This document shows positions 46,415 through 55,186 of a DNA stretch of 64,000 nucleotides, piece by piece (the stretch's first letter is position 1; every line of letters begins with the position of its first letter). Source of the stretch: Streptococcus chenjunshii (GTDB taxonomy: Bacteria > Bacillota > Bacilli > Lactobacillales > Streptococcaceae); the NCBI RefSeq assembly GCF_003086355.1, contig NZ_CP031733.1, positions 434,001 to 498,000 on the forward strand, in the 5' to 3' direction. A program made the position numbers and the translations under genes. The notes under the pieces were generated by a model, which was not told where the DNA came from, searched no databases, and worked only from the letters and a program-made list of their open reading frames with translations.

Positions 46415-46465
46415 TGTTTACCTCTCTTTTACTGTAAAACTATTATAACAAATTTTAGAAAACTG

Positions 46466-46522
46466 TTGACAAAATGCGTTTTTTAAGTTATCCTAAATTT
46501 AAAATTAAGTATACCTAATTTT
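46466..46522 (+). promoter_or_regulatory. sloC promoter with SloR-type palindromic operators
   Basis: Perfect TTGACA (46466-46471), 17-base spacer, TATCCT (46489-46494). A near-perfect dyad at 46501-46522 (core TTAAGTATACCTAA) with one mismatch, and a related half-site AAGTTATCCTAAATTT over the -10. Both fit DtxR/SloR operators, so SloR with bound metal should block sloC, and possibly its own gene. Confidence 0.8.
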
Positions 46523-46543
46523 AAAAAATATAAGGAGCTGCAA

Positions 46544-47473
46544 ATGAAGAAAAAAATTACTGTTATAGTCAGTTTACTGGTCTTGGGATTTGTAGTCTCG
46601 GCCTGTTCAGTATCCGGGCAGAAGACTGGTAATAATAAATTAAAGGTGGTGGTGACCAATTCAATCATTGCTGACATCACTAAAAATATTGCTGGGGATA
46701 AAATTGACCTTCACAGCATTGTCCCTGTCGGCAAAGATCCGCATGAGTATGAGCCGCTGCCCGAAGATATTCAAAAAGCTGCAGAGGCTGATCTCATCTT
46801 TTATAATGGAATGAACCTCGAAACCGGAGGCAATGCCTGGTTTAGAAAATTAATTAATAATACTGGCAAGAAGAAAAATCACGATTACTGTGCAGTCAGT
46901 GAGGGGATTAAGCCCATATATCTTGAAGGAGCAAGCGGGCAAGGCAAAGTGGATCCGCATGCTTGGCTCAGTCTGGCAAATGGGATAGCTTATGCTGAAA
47001 ATATCTGCAGGCAGCTAAGCGCTAAAGACTCATCTAACAAAGCTTATTATAATGAACAATGCAAGGCTTATATCGCCAAGCTGGAAAAACTGGACCAAGA
47101 AGCTAAAGAAAAATTAGCTGCTATTGCAAGGGACAAACGGTTAGTTGTCACCAGTGAGGGCTGTCTGAAATATTTTTCACAGGCCTATGATCTCCCGTCA
47201 GCTTATATTTGGGAAATTAATACGGAAGAAGAGGGGACACCCGATCAGATTCGTTCTTTAGTGGAAAGATTAAAGGAGCAGCCCCCTTCAGCTCTGTTTG
47301 TTGAATCCAGTGTTGATTCCCGCCCGATGGAAACTGTTGCGAAAGAGAGCGGGATTCCGATTTATGCGAAGCTGTTTACAGACTCCGTTGCTGAAAAAGG
47401 TAAGGCGGGGGACAGTTATTATGCCATGATGAAATGGAATATTGATAAAATAGCGGCTGGTCTGTCGCAGTAA
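46544..47473 (+). CDS. sloC: Metal-binding lipoprotein of a Mn/Fe ABC transporter (SloC/PsaA-like)
   Basis: 309 residues. Lipoprotein signal with SACS (Cys21) and the four metal ligands of PsaA at the same positions: His67 (DPHEYEP), His139 (DPHAWLS), Glu205 (TSEGCLKYF) and Asp280 (KLFTDSVA). It delivers Mn2+ or Fe2+ to the SloAB permease. Usually it is the third gene of sloABC; here it stands first, under its own SloR-type operator, and is cut off from sloAB by about 750 bases of repeats. Confidence 0.95.
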   Translation: MKKKITVIVSLLVLGFVVSACSVSGQKTGNNKLKVVVTNSIIADITKNIAGDKIDLHSIVPVGKDPHEYEPLPEDIQKAAEADLIFYNGMNLETGGNAWFRKLINNTGKKKNHDYCAVSEGIKPIYLEGASGQGKVDPHAWLSLANGIAYAENICRQLSAKDSSNKAYYNEQCKAYIAKLEKLDQEAKEKLAAIARDKRLVVTSEGCLKYFSQAYDLPSAYIWEINTEEEGTPDQIRSLVERLKEQPPSALFVESSVDSRPMETVAKESGIPIYAKLFTDSVAEKGKAGDSYYAMMKWNIDKIAAGLSQ

Positions 47474-47555
47474 CAGCAAGATGAGGCAGCAGTGAAGCGC
47501 AAGTTTGCAGTCTTATCTCTTGTATATAGGGTCCAAATACTGTCAACATGAAACG

Positions 47556-48201
47556 TTCAGCGAAATCGAAGATTTCTGGCTTACCGTCAGCCGTAGCCGT
47601 CTGAAGGCTTTGCCGTCTTTACAGCCAGCCACAGCTTTCTAGCCGTCTTGGCAGGGGTGCGTCTGCGAAATCGGAGATTTCGGACTTACCGCCATTTTCA
47701 TACGTTTTTTTGACGGCCTTTGTATCTTAGTGGAATTGAACACGGCCTAAACGCTGTGTAAAAAAGATAGCCCTCCCTTGAGTCTTTAGTGACTCGGCGG
47801 TCAGGCTCCTATTTTTACTTTGCGTTCTTCACGGCCTTTGTATCTTGATGGAACTGAACACGGCCTAAACGCTGTGTAAAAAAAGATAGCTCTCCCTTGA
47901 GTCTTTAGTGACTCGGCGGTCAGGCTCCTATTTTTACTTTGCGTTCTTTACGGCCTTTGTATCTTATTGGAACTGAACACGGCCTAAACGCTGCGGGAAA
48001 AAGATAGACTTCCCTTGAGTCTTTAGTGACTCGGCGGTCAGGCTCCTATTTTTACTTTGCGTTCTTCACGGCCTTTGTATCTTATTGGAACTGAACACGG
48101 CCTAAACGCTGCGGGAAAAAGACCGCCCTCCCTTGAGTCTTTAGTGACTCGGCGGTCAGGCTCCTATTTTTACTTTGCGTTCTTTACGGCCTTTGTATCT
48201 T
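47556..48201 (+). repeat. Structured-element array: one truncated long unit and four short tandem units upstream of sloAB
   Basis: 47556-47728 is a 5'-truncated long form with hairpins GAAATC-GAA-GATTTC and GAAATC-GGA-GATTTC. Short units follow at 47729-47846, 47847-47965, 47966-48083 and 48084-48201 (118, 119, 118 and 118 bases). Units 1 and 2 pair GTAAAAA with TTTTTAC; units 3 and 4 carry GGGAAAA on the left arm with TTTTTAC on the right, mosaics of two subtypes. The array ends 18 bases before the GTG start of sloA. It fills most of the 746-base gap 47474-48219. Confidence 0.93.
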
Positions 48202-48219
48202 ATTGGGGGAATTAGAATT

Positions 48220-48948
48220 GTGATTAGGATAAGTCATTTAACATGCGATTACACTAGGACACAGCCTGTGCTGGATAATCTTTCTCTTACGTTGGAGAAG
48301 GGCAAAATTATCGGTATTGTCGGTCCTAATGGCGCAGGGAAGTCAACTTTTATTAAAGCACTTTTAGGTTTGGTGGAATACAGCGGAACAATTGAAGTAC
48401 TTGGAGAAGACTACCGTCAGTTAAGCGGTAAAGCTGCTTATGTTGAACAGAGAAGCCAGATTGATCTTCATTTTCCTATTACCGTTAAGGAATGCGTACT
48501 TCAGGGGGCTTACCGCAGAAAATGGCCTTTTCCTTTATTGACTAAAAGAAAAGGCCCACAGCTAAATCAGGTTTTGGAGCAGCTGGGATTAACCAGCCTT
48601 AAGCACCGGCCGCTTCACGCTCTTTCTGGCGGCCAGCTGCAGCGGGTTATGATAGCTCGCTGTTTAATTCAGGAGACAGAGTATCTTTTTTTGGATGAAC
48701 CCTTTGCCGGGATTGATCTTGTCAGCGAGAAAATGATTATTGATTTATTAAGAGAGCTGCAAAGTCAAAGTAAAACGATTGTTATGGTGCATCATGACTT
48801 AAGTAAGGTTAGAACTTATTTTGATTATTTGCTGATTTTAAAGCAAAAGCTAGTCGCTTACGGTCCAGTGTCTCAGGTTTTTACCGCTGAAAATTTACAG
48901 GCTGCTTACGGCAGCGGACTGTTTATTAATACTAATGGGGAGGTGTAG
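48220..48948 (+). CDS. sloA: Mn/Fe ABC transporter ATP-binding protein
   Basis: 242 residues: Walker A GPNGAGKST, signature LSGGQLQR, Walker B YLFLDEPFAGID, H-loop VMVHHDL. The start is GTG 48220 in frame with GGGGGA 10 bases upstream; longer frames run into the repeat array. It powers metal uptake with SloB and SloC. Placed directly before sloB (3 bases). Confidence 0.93.
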   Translation: MIRISHLTCDYTRTQPVLDNLSLTLEKGKIIGIVGPNGAGKSTFIKALLGLVEYSGTIEVLGEDYRQLSGKAAYVEQRSQIDLHFPITVKECVLQGAYRRKWPFPLLTKRKGPQLNQVLEQLGLTSLKHRPLHALSGGQLQRVMIARCLIQETEYLFLDEPFAGIDLVSEKMIIDLLRELQSQSKTIVMVHHDLSKVRTYFDYLLILKQKLVAYGPVSQVFTAENLQAAYGSGLFINTNGEV

Positions 48949-48951
48949 AAT

Positions 48952-49779
48952 ATGCTGCTGAATTTTTTTGATGGTCTGCTGCGTTACCATTTCCTGCAAA
49001 ATGCTCTGCTGACAGCCGTTGTTATCGGGATTGTTGCAGGCATGATAGGCTGTTTTATCATTCTGCGGTCGCTGTCGTTAATGGGAGATGCGATTTCTCA
49101 TGCGGTTCTGCCGGGCGTTGCTCTTTCCTTTATTTTGGGACTTCATTTTTTTGTGGGAGCCGTTGTTTTTGGTCTTTTGGCCTCGGTAATCATCACGTTT
49201 ATTAAAGAAAACAGTACGCTCAAAGGTGATACGGCCATCGGGATCACCTTCAGCTCTTTTTTAGCCCTAGGCGTTATTTTGATAGGTTTGGCCAACAGTT
49301 CTACAGATCTTTTTCACATTCTGTTTGGCAATATTTTGGCGGTACAGGACAGTGACAAGTGGATGACACTCTTTATTTCAGCCTTGGTATTGCTGGCTGT
49401 TATTATTTTTTTTAAAGAATTGCTTATCAGTTCTTTTGACCCTATTTTTGCCCAATCAATAGGATTAAACGTAACATTTTATCATTATTTGCTAATGATT
49501 CTTTTGACTTTGGTTGCCGTTACGGCCATGCAGAGTGTCGGGACGATTTTAATTGTTGCTATGCTGATCACACCAGCGGCAACAGCTTACCTGTACGCCA
49601 ACAGTCTGAAAGTAATGTTGCTGCTGGCAGGAGCTGTCGGCGCTCTGTCTTCTGTTCTAGGGCTTTTTCTTGGCTATACCTTTAACATTGCCGCCGGCTC
49701 ATCGATTGTTTTAACGGCGGCCAGCATTTTTCTTCTTTCTTTTCTTTTGTCGCCTAAGCAAAATTGGATAAAAAAATAA
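48952..49779 (+). CDS. sloB: Mn/Fe ABC transporter permease
   Basis: 275 residues, about eight to nine membrane segments, with GDAISHAVLPGVALSFILG and SVGTILIVAMLITPAATAYL, hallmarks of the ABC-3 (PsaC/ZnuB-like) permease family. Forms the channel for SloA and SloC. AGGTG lies 8 bases before ATG 48952. Confidence 0.95.
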   Translation: MLLNFFDGLLRYHFLQNALLTAVVIGIVAGMIGCFIILRSLSLMGDAISHAVLPGVALSFILGLHFFVGAVVFGLLASVIITFIKENSTLKGDTAIGITFSSFLALGVILIGLANSSTDLFHILFGNILAVQDSDKWMTLFISALVLLAVIIFFKELLISSFDPIFAQSIGLNVTFYHYLLMILLTLVAVTAMQSVGTILIVAMLITPAATAYLYANSLKVMLLLAGAVGALSSVLGLFLGYTFNIAAGSSIVLTAASIFLLSFLLSPKQNWIKK

Positions 49780-49821
49780 AAATGCATCAAGGCTGGCTTA
49801 GTTACATATTATATTTTGTTC

Positions 49822-50709
49822 CTAAATTCTTAAGATTTCTTTTGTAAATCGGATGAGATCAGCAAAAAATTCAGAGTTTTGTTCAGATTTACAAGCTATT
49901 CCATACCATAAGGGATAATCAACCGATAGAGTTACAGAGGCTAGCTGATTATTATCCTGTGAGGTTACAAAGGAAGGCATGACAGCGATGCCGACATTTC
50001 CTTGAACCAAAGTATGGCTGAGAATAATTGAATCAGTAAAATAAATGGAGGCATTTGGGCACTGCCTTCTGATGAGGCTCTGGATATCACTTTGGCCCGG
50101 AGGTGCCTGAAGGGCATTGATAAAAATGAGATTTTCATTGGCTAATTCACTTATTTGGATAGCTGTGTGTGTTCGTAAGCGATGCTCAGGTGGAAGCAAA
50201 CAGACAAAATGTCCTTCGATCAAGCTTATAAATTGAATGCTGTTAAGGTGCTCGACATCATCTAAAGTTGTGAAAATAAAATCACATTCGTCGTTTAGGA
50301 GCTGTTTCTGCAAAATAATATGGCTGGAATTACATAGATAGAGTTTGATATCAGGGTGTTCTTCTTTCAATTTTTTAACGATATATGGCAGACACTGCAT
50401 TTCTAAAACAGTACCGGTATAACCTACAGATAGTGATGATGAAATTCTTTGCGAAATACTTCGTGCCCGGTTGATTGCCAGATTCATATTTCTGGTGATG
50501 TGTTTACAGTCTTCATAAAAACTTTTTCCTGATTCGGTCAACCGTACGTATCGTTTGCCTCTTTGGAATAATTGAAATCCAAGCTCATCTTCTAAAGTTT
50601 TTATGGCTTTAGTAACGGCTGGCTGGCTGATATGCAATGCATCGGCAGTTGTTGAAAAATTTAGCGTTTCAGCTAAATGAAGAAAGAGCTCTAATTTCTG
50701 AAAGTCCAT
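49822..50709 (-). CDS. LysR-family transcriptional regulator
   Basis: 295 residues. N-terminal LysR helix-turn-helix (MDFQKLELFLHLAETLNFST, HISQPAVTKAIKTLE) and substrate-binding domain. ATG 50709 follows AAGGAG; an extended reading to 50817 runs into the intergenic region. Divergent from an NmrA-like oxidoreductase gene 216 bases away, which is its likely target. Ligand unknown. Confidence 0.9.
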   Translation of the reverse strand: MDFQKLELFLHLAETLNFSTTADALHISQPAVTKAIKTLEDELGFQLFQRGKRYVRLTESGKSFYEDCKHITRNMNLAINRARSISQRISSSLSVGYTGTVLEMQCLPYIVKKLKEEHPDIKLYLCNSSHIILQKQLLNDECDFIFTTLDDVEHLNSIQFISLIEGHFVCLLPPEHRLRTHTAIQISELANENLIFINALQAPPGQSDIQSLIRRQCPNASIYFTDSIILSHTLVQGNVGIAVMPSFVTSQDNNQLASVTLSVDYPLWYGIACKSEQNSEFFADLIRFTKEILRI

Positions 50710-50925
50710 AGCGTTCTCCTTATACCGAGAGACGAGAGCGTTAAAAAGCCAAGTGATGAGTCTTATAGTGGGTTCTGTTTTATCAAGATTTCTGGCTTTG
50801 CTTAAATCTGCTCTCATTTATACTAATAACCTTTTGTCATTAAGTATAACAAACTTCTATTATAAAAGAAAACGTTTTTATGTTATCCTTTTCACATGAA
50901 ATAAAATAAAAAGGAGGACGTGAAA

Positions 50926-51888
50926 ATGCGTTATATTGTAACTGGAGTTGATGGGCAGCTAGGCCGCCGCATTGCTGAAAATATGCTGGAAAGTGTCACT
51001 GGATCAGAACTGACATTTACTGCTTCAGATATTAATCGTTTAAAAAAGGAGCAAATTGCGGAATGGGAAAGAAAAGGAGTGCGGGTTGCGGAAGCAAATT
51101 ATGACCATTTTAATCAAATGGTAGAAGCTTTTAAAGGCGGAGACCGTATTTATATTATGTCAGGGCTTGAGGTTGGCAAACGTACTAAACAGCATCGTGA
51201 TGCCATCGATGCCGCCATTAAAGCAGGCGTCAAGCATATTATTTATAATTCCTGTATCGGTGCAACAGAACCTGAGTATGAAAAAGTTTACATCACACCG
51301 GATCATACAGCAACAGAAAAATATTTGCGGAGTTTAGATACTGTTACATGGAATACAATGCGAAACAATCTCTACCTTGAGAATTACTTGACCATGTATC
51401 CTATGCTTGCTTTTATGGCAGATAATGAATGGTACAGTACGGCAAAAGAAGGGAGAGCTACGTTTGTCCACAAAGACGATGTGGCACGTGCCGGAGCCGC
51501 TCTTTTGCTTGGTAAAGGAGAGGTGAATACTTCGTATAATATTTGTGGTTCAGAACATATTTCGGTTCGAGAAATTTGTGATTTAGTAGCGAAAGCTTCA
51601 GGACGGCCGTTGAAATATCTTGGAGTTGAACCGGAAGAGTACTATGCATATCTTGAAAAATTGCATATCCCTCGTTTAATTACCGGAGATTTTTCGCAAT
51701 CTCCAGTCCCTTTTTGCGGTGCAGATATTGTTACCAATGATGAAGCTGTCTTGAACGGCATGGAAGATGTTGAATCAACAGCTATTAGAGATTTGACCGG
51801 TCAGGAACCAAAAACAGCTGCGGATATTGTTAAGCATTACAGCTATATATGGGAAGAAAATATTACTAGCTGGGATCAGATGCGCTGA
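50926..51888 (+). CDS. NmrA-like NAD(P)-binding oxidoreductase
   Basis: 320 residues. Rossmann start YIVTGVDGQLGRRIAENML, then IMSGLEVGKRTKQHRDAIDA and VKHIIYNSCIG, as in NmrA/azoreductase-like atypical SDRs. The full YxxxK catalytic pair is not evident, as usual for NmrA-like proteins. Partner to the divergent LysR gene. ATG 50926 is better spaced from AAGGAGGA than GTG 50920. Confidence 0.85.
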   Translation: MRYIVTGVDGQLGRRIAENMLESVTGSELTFTASDINRLKKEQIAEWERKGVRVAEANYDHFNQMVEAFKGGDRIYIMSGLEVGKRTKQHRDAIDAAIKAGVKHIIYNSCIGATEPEYEKVYITPDHTATEKYLRSLDTVTWNTMRNNLYLENYLTMYPMLAFMADNEWYSTAKEGRATFVHKDDVARAGAALLLGKGEVNTSYNICGSEHISVREICDLVAKASGRPLKYLGVEPEEYYAYLEKLHIPRLITGDFSQSPVPFCGADIVTNDEAVLNGMEDVESTAIRDLTGQEPKTAADIVKHYSYIWEENITSWDQMR

Positions 51889-52013
51889 GTGCAGAAGCAA
51901 GAGCAACCTACACGGTCCCTTCAGCTGTAAAAATTGGTAATTGGTAATCTTACAGCTAATTTTGACTCTCGCTATAAAAAATACTGTCACAAAAAATGTA
52001 TTTTCTCTCCGCT

Positions 52014-52074
52014 CTCAAAAAACAGGCCAGCCTGTCCCAGTGAAATGAAACACTGGCAGGCTGGTCTATTTTTA
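52014..52074 (-). terminator. Terminator of the cyclophilin lipoprotein gene
   Basis: On the minus strand GACCAGCCTGCCAGTG pairs with CACTGGGACAGGCTGGCC (one bulge) and is followed by a U-run. Confidence 0.85.
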
Positions 52075-52077
52075 GGT

Positions 52078-52884
52078 TTATTTTTTAAATGAATAATCTT
52101 TGATGATTTTAACAGAGGTAATTGTTACGTCGGTTTCAGGCTTATCTTGGCTATCGGTAGCTGTCTGTGCAATTTTATCCACAACATCCATTCCGTCGGT
52201 CACCTGTCCGAAGACAGTGTAATTCCCATCTAAACTGGGATAGCCTCCATCTTTGTAGGCTTCAATAACAGGCTGCGGGTATTGGCTTGCAGACAGAGAT
52301 TCTGACTGGTTTTCCGTATTTTGTACAATAAAGAATTGACTGGTATTTGTGTTTTCACCGCTGTTAGCCATAGCCAGCGCACCACGAAAATGATAGAGAT
52401 AAGGAGTGATTTCATTGGCAAAACCATTGCCGCTGTCAATACTGCTGTCTTTTCCTTTCCAGATGGATTCACCGCCGTCTCCCTGACCGCTGGGATCGCC
52501 TCCTTGAATAACAAAATCATCAATGACACGATGAAAAAGCACCCCGTCATAATAGCCTGTTTTGGCATGTGTCAGAAAATTTTCAACGGCCAGCGGAGCG
52601 TAATCAGGAAACAGTTTGACAGTGATATCACCCATAGAGGTTTGTATTTTGACTTGAGCCTCATTAGAAGCGACCTTTTTGGAAAGCTGCGGGAAGGCAG
52701 ACGTTTTGGCTTTTAACGCTTTATCCAGAGCTTTTTGGTAGCTGCTGGCTGCTGACTGGCTGGCGCTGGCTGCCTGACTGGAGGCAACGTATTCCTCTCC
52801 TTTCAGCAAACGGTTGAGATCCTCACAGCCGGCTAAAAGAAAAAGTCCGGCAGCGGCTAAAGCCAGATAAAAATATTTCTTCAT
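52078..52884 (-). CDS. Cyclophilin-type peptidyl-prolyl isomerase lipoprotein
   Basis: 268 residues. Lipoprotein signal with lipobox LLAGC (about residues 15-19 after KKYFYLALAAAG), an Ala/Ser linker and a cyclophilin domain (about 75-265) with FHRVIDDFVIQGGDPSG, FRGALAMANSGENTNTSQFF and YTVFGQVTDGMDVVDKIA. It assists folding of exported proteins at the membrane surface. ATG 52884 follows AAAGGAG; an 11-codon longer reading is not needed. Confidence 0.94.
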   Translation of the reverse strand: MKKYFYLALAAAGLFLLAGCEDLNRLLKGEEYVASSQAASASQSAASSYQKALDKALKAKTSAFPQLSKKVASNEAQVKIQTSMGDITVKLFPDYAPLAVENFLTHAKTGYYDGVLFHRVIDDFVIQGGDPSGQGDGGESIWKGKDSSIDSGNGFANEITPYLYHFRGALAMANSGENTNTSQFFIVQNTENQSESLSASQYPQPVIEAYKDGGYPSLDGNYTVFGQVTDGMDVVDKIAQTATDSQDKPETDVTITSVKIIKDYSFKK

Positions 52885-52973
52885 ACGAACTCCTTTGTAC
52901 ATCACGATTGACTTCATTTTACCACATTTTGCTGAAAGAGCAGCCAGACAAATGTGATTTTAGAGTGCAGCTC

Positions 52974-53294
52974 TTACAGTTGTTTTTTATACCATTTGCC
53001 CCATTCTCTCATACTTTGGACAATCGGCTCTAAACTTAAGCCTAATTCGGTCAGAGAATATTCAACACGCGGGGGAACTTCCGGATATACTTCTCTGTGG
53101 ACAATACCGTTTGCTTCCATAGCCCGTAATTGCTGGGTTAAGACCTTCTGGCTGATTGGAGTCAGTGATTTTTTCAGTTCACCAAACCGTTTGGTGCCTG
53201 TCAGTAAATCACGCAGGATGAGAACGACCCATTTATTTCCGACAATTGTTAATGTTGTTTCGACAGGACAGTCGGGTAATTGTTTTTTTGCCAT
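52974..53294 (-). CDS. HxlR-family regulator with single N-terminal cysteine
   Basis: 106 residues. Winged helix with PVETTLTIVGNKWVVLILRD and the Cys9 (PDCPVE) that in HypR/YodB-type proteins senses electrophiles or disulfide stress. Divergent from the NADPH-dependent oxidoreductase gene, the usual target of such a regulator. ATG 53294 follows AGGAGG. Possible operator sequence with AAAAGTGCGTACTT lies in the shared promoter region (53369-53382). Confidence 0.9.
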   Translation of the reverse strand: MAKKQLPDCPVETTLTIVGNKWVVLILRDLLTGTKRFGELKKSLTPISQKVLTQQLRAMEANGIVHREVYPEVPPRVEYSLTELGLSLEPIVQSMREWGKWYKKQL

Positions 53295-53464
53295 TATGCC
53301 TCCTAAAAAAATAATTTTGTGGATAGTTTATTTTATTCATTTGGTACCTTAAAGTAACTAGAAAACTTAAAAGTGCGTACTTCCCAAACCGGATCTATAG
53401 GTATATTATAAGACTATAGCTTGAAAAAAACAAGCTAAATATATTTGGAAAAGGAGCCTAGGCA

Positions 53465-54037
53465 ATGACAAACATTTCTATTTTTGGTAAGGGGAATATG
53501 GCTCAAGCTCTGCAGGCCCGCTATGAAGAAGCTGGCCATACTGTTACTTTAATCGGTCATGAAGCAGATGCAGTCTTAGGATCTATTGTGATCCTTGCAG
53601 TACCCTATTCAGCAGTTGAAGATATTCTGGAAAAATATGCTGATTCTTTGGAAAATAAAATTTTAGTTGATATGACTAACCCTTTAAATTTTGCAACATT
53701 CGATGATTTGGCTGTTCCGTCAGATAGTTCGGCAGCAGCAGAAATTGCAGAAAGGGTGCCAAAAGCAAAGGTTGTAAAGGCTTTCAACACCAATTTTGCG
53801 GCCAGCCTTGCAACGAAAAAAGTAGCAGATACAGCCGATACGACAGTTCTTCTAGCAGGTGATGATACAGCTGCTAAAGCGGAATTTACAGATGCTCTGA
53901 CCGGTTCCGGCTTAACTGTTTTGGATGTCGGTAGTCTTAAGCGTGCGCGTGAGCTTGAATCATTTGGCTTTCTCCAATTAGCTTTAGCTGTTCAAGAAAA
54001 AATCCCATTCACTGGCGGTTTTGCACTCTATAAATAA
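53465..54037 (+). CDS. NAD(P)-binding oxidoreductase, F420-dependent reductase-like family
   Basis: 190 residues. Rossmann fold opening ISIFGKGNMAQALQARYEEA, then SIVILAVPYSAVEDIL and LVDMTNPLNF, KAFNTNFAA, typical of the COG2085 family. In streptococci the cofactor is NADPH because F420 is not made. The role is probably in redox detoxification, judged by the divergent HxlR regulator. Confidence 0.88.
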   Translation: MTNISIFGKGNMAQALQARYEEAGHTVTLIGHEADAVLGSIVILAVPYSAVEDILEKYADSLENKILVDMTNPLNFATFDDLAVPSDSSAAAEIAERVPKAKVVKAFNTNFAASLATKKVADTADTTVLLAGDDTAAKAEFTDALTGSGLTVLDVGSLKRARELESFGFLQLALAVQEKIPFTGGFALYK

Positions 54038-54045
54038 AGTCCTCT

Positions 54046-54083
54046 AAAAGAAAACTCTATGTGATATAGAGTTTTCTTTTTAA
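54046..54083. terminator. Bidirectional terminator between convergent genes
   Basis: AAAAGAAAACTCTAT-GTG-ATATAGAGTTTTCTTTTT. Confidence 0.9.
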
Positions 54084-54113
54084 ATTGAATCGATTACATA
54101 AAATGTTCATTTT

Positions 54114-54965
54114 TTAACTGTAACGCCGCCGGTATTCTGAAGGAGTACAGCCTATCTTCTTTTTGAATTTAGTGTAAAAGTAAGAAAGGCTGGGATAGCC
54201 ACAGTCGGCAGCGATATCTGCAATGCTGTCTTTTCCAAAAATCAGCCTGATTTGTGCTTCTCCTAAACGACAGCTGACGATATAATGATTAACCGTGTAG
54301 CCAGTGTACTTTTTAAATTGTCTGGAGAGGTGGAAAACACTGATATGAAAGGTTTCTGCCAGGGAATTCAAAGAGAGATCTTCTTTAAAATGATTGTCAA
54401 TGTATTTTCTGATTTCCCGGATAGCATTTTCACGTTTATTTGCAGTTATCAGACGATGTCCTTCTGTCTTATAGGTGATAATCTGGAGAGCAGATGATAG
54501 AAGAGAATTGATGTGATTTATGCTTGGGGACGGATTCTTTAAAATTTCATTAAGCATTTCACGAAAAATAGAATCTATTATTTTCCGGTGACGACCTGCT
54601 GGTATAATAGGCCAAGAGTCATTTGAAAGCAGATAATTTTCTTCCATTCCTTCAAGTTTTAAACTCTTGATATTAAGACAAATTTCTTCAATTGAATTGG
54701 CGACACTAGATTTTTCTGCATGGAGGACTGATGGATTTTTAATGATGAGATCACCAGCCTGAACATCATAAAGTTTACCATCAATATACAGTTTGGTTTC
54801 TCCTTTAAAAAGATAGGAGATTTCCAGTGTATCTGCATGGGCATGCAAGTTAAAGGTCCAAGCGTCTTTTTCCTGTTCTTGAATATAGTAAAGGTTTGTT
54901 AGATACGGGCTTCCTAACGAGGAGGAGGGAAGCTGTTTTTTTAAATCACAAGTATAGGTGTACAT
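54114..54965 (-). CDS. AraC-family regulator with cupin sensor domain
   Basis: 283 residues. N-terminal cupin-like ligand domain (HADTLEISYLFKGETKLYID) and C-terminal double helix-turn-helix (DLSLNSLAETFHISVFHLSR, SIADIAADCGYPSLSYFYTK). ATG 54965 is chosen over an upstream start that would add an atypical hydrophobic N-terminus. Divergent from the PTS-ChbG operon, its likely target; this pairing is like ChbR with the chitobiose operon in enterics. Confidence 0.9.
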   Translation of the reverse strand: MYTYTCDLKKQLPSSSLGSPYLTNLYYIQEQEKDAWTFNLHAHADTLEISYLFKGETKLYIDGKLYDVQAGDLIIKNPSVLHAEKSSVANSIEEICLNIKSLKLEGMEENYLLSNDSWPIIPAGRHRKIIDSIFREMLNEILKNPSPSINHINSLLSSALQIITYKTEGHRLITANKRENAIREIRKYIDNHFKEDLSLNSLAETFHISVFHLSRQFKKYTGYTVNHYIVSCRLGEAQIRLIFGKDSIADIAADCGYPSLSYFYTKFKKKIGCTPSEYRRRYS

Positions 54966-55186
54966 GAGAGCCTCACTTTCTCTTTTAGTATATTTCTTTT
55001 TGTCAAAATGAGCAAGAAATAAAATAAATAAATTCACTTGTAAAATATAAAAGTCAGTAAAATAAGCTTTCATGGGCTTTCTGAAACAAAAATAAGCAAT
55101 CTTTTAGAATAGTTTTAGTGCAAAAAATAGAATATACTATAGATGAGCGAAAGCTTAAATAAAATGTATCAAGGATGGTAGTGTCA

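Noticed and set aside
47556..48201. CRISPR array
   Set aside because: The repeats are 118 bp with no unique spacers between them and no cas genes nearby; they are tandem copies of an intergenic element.
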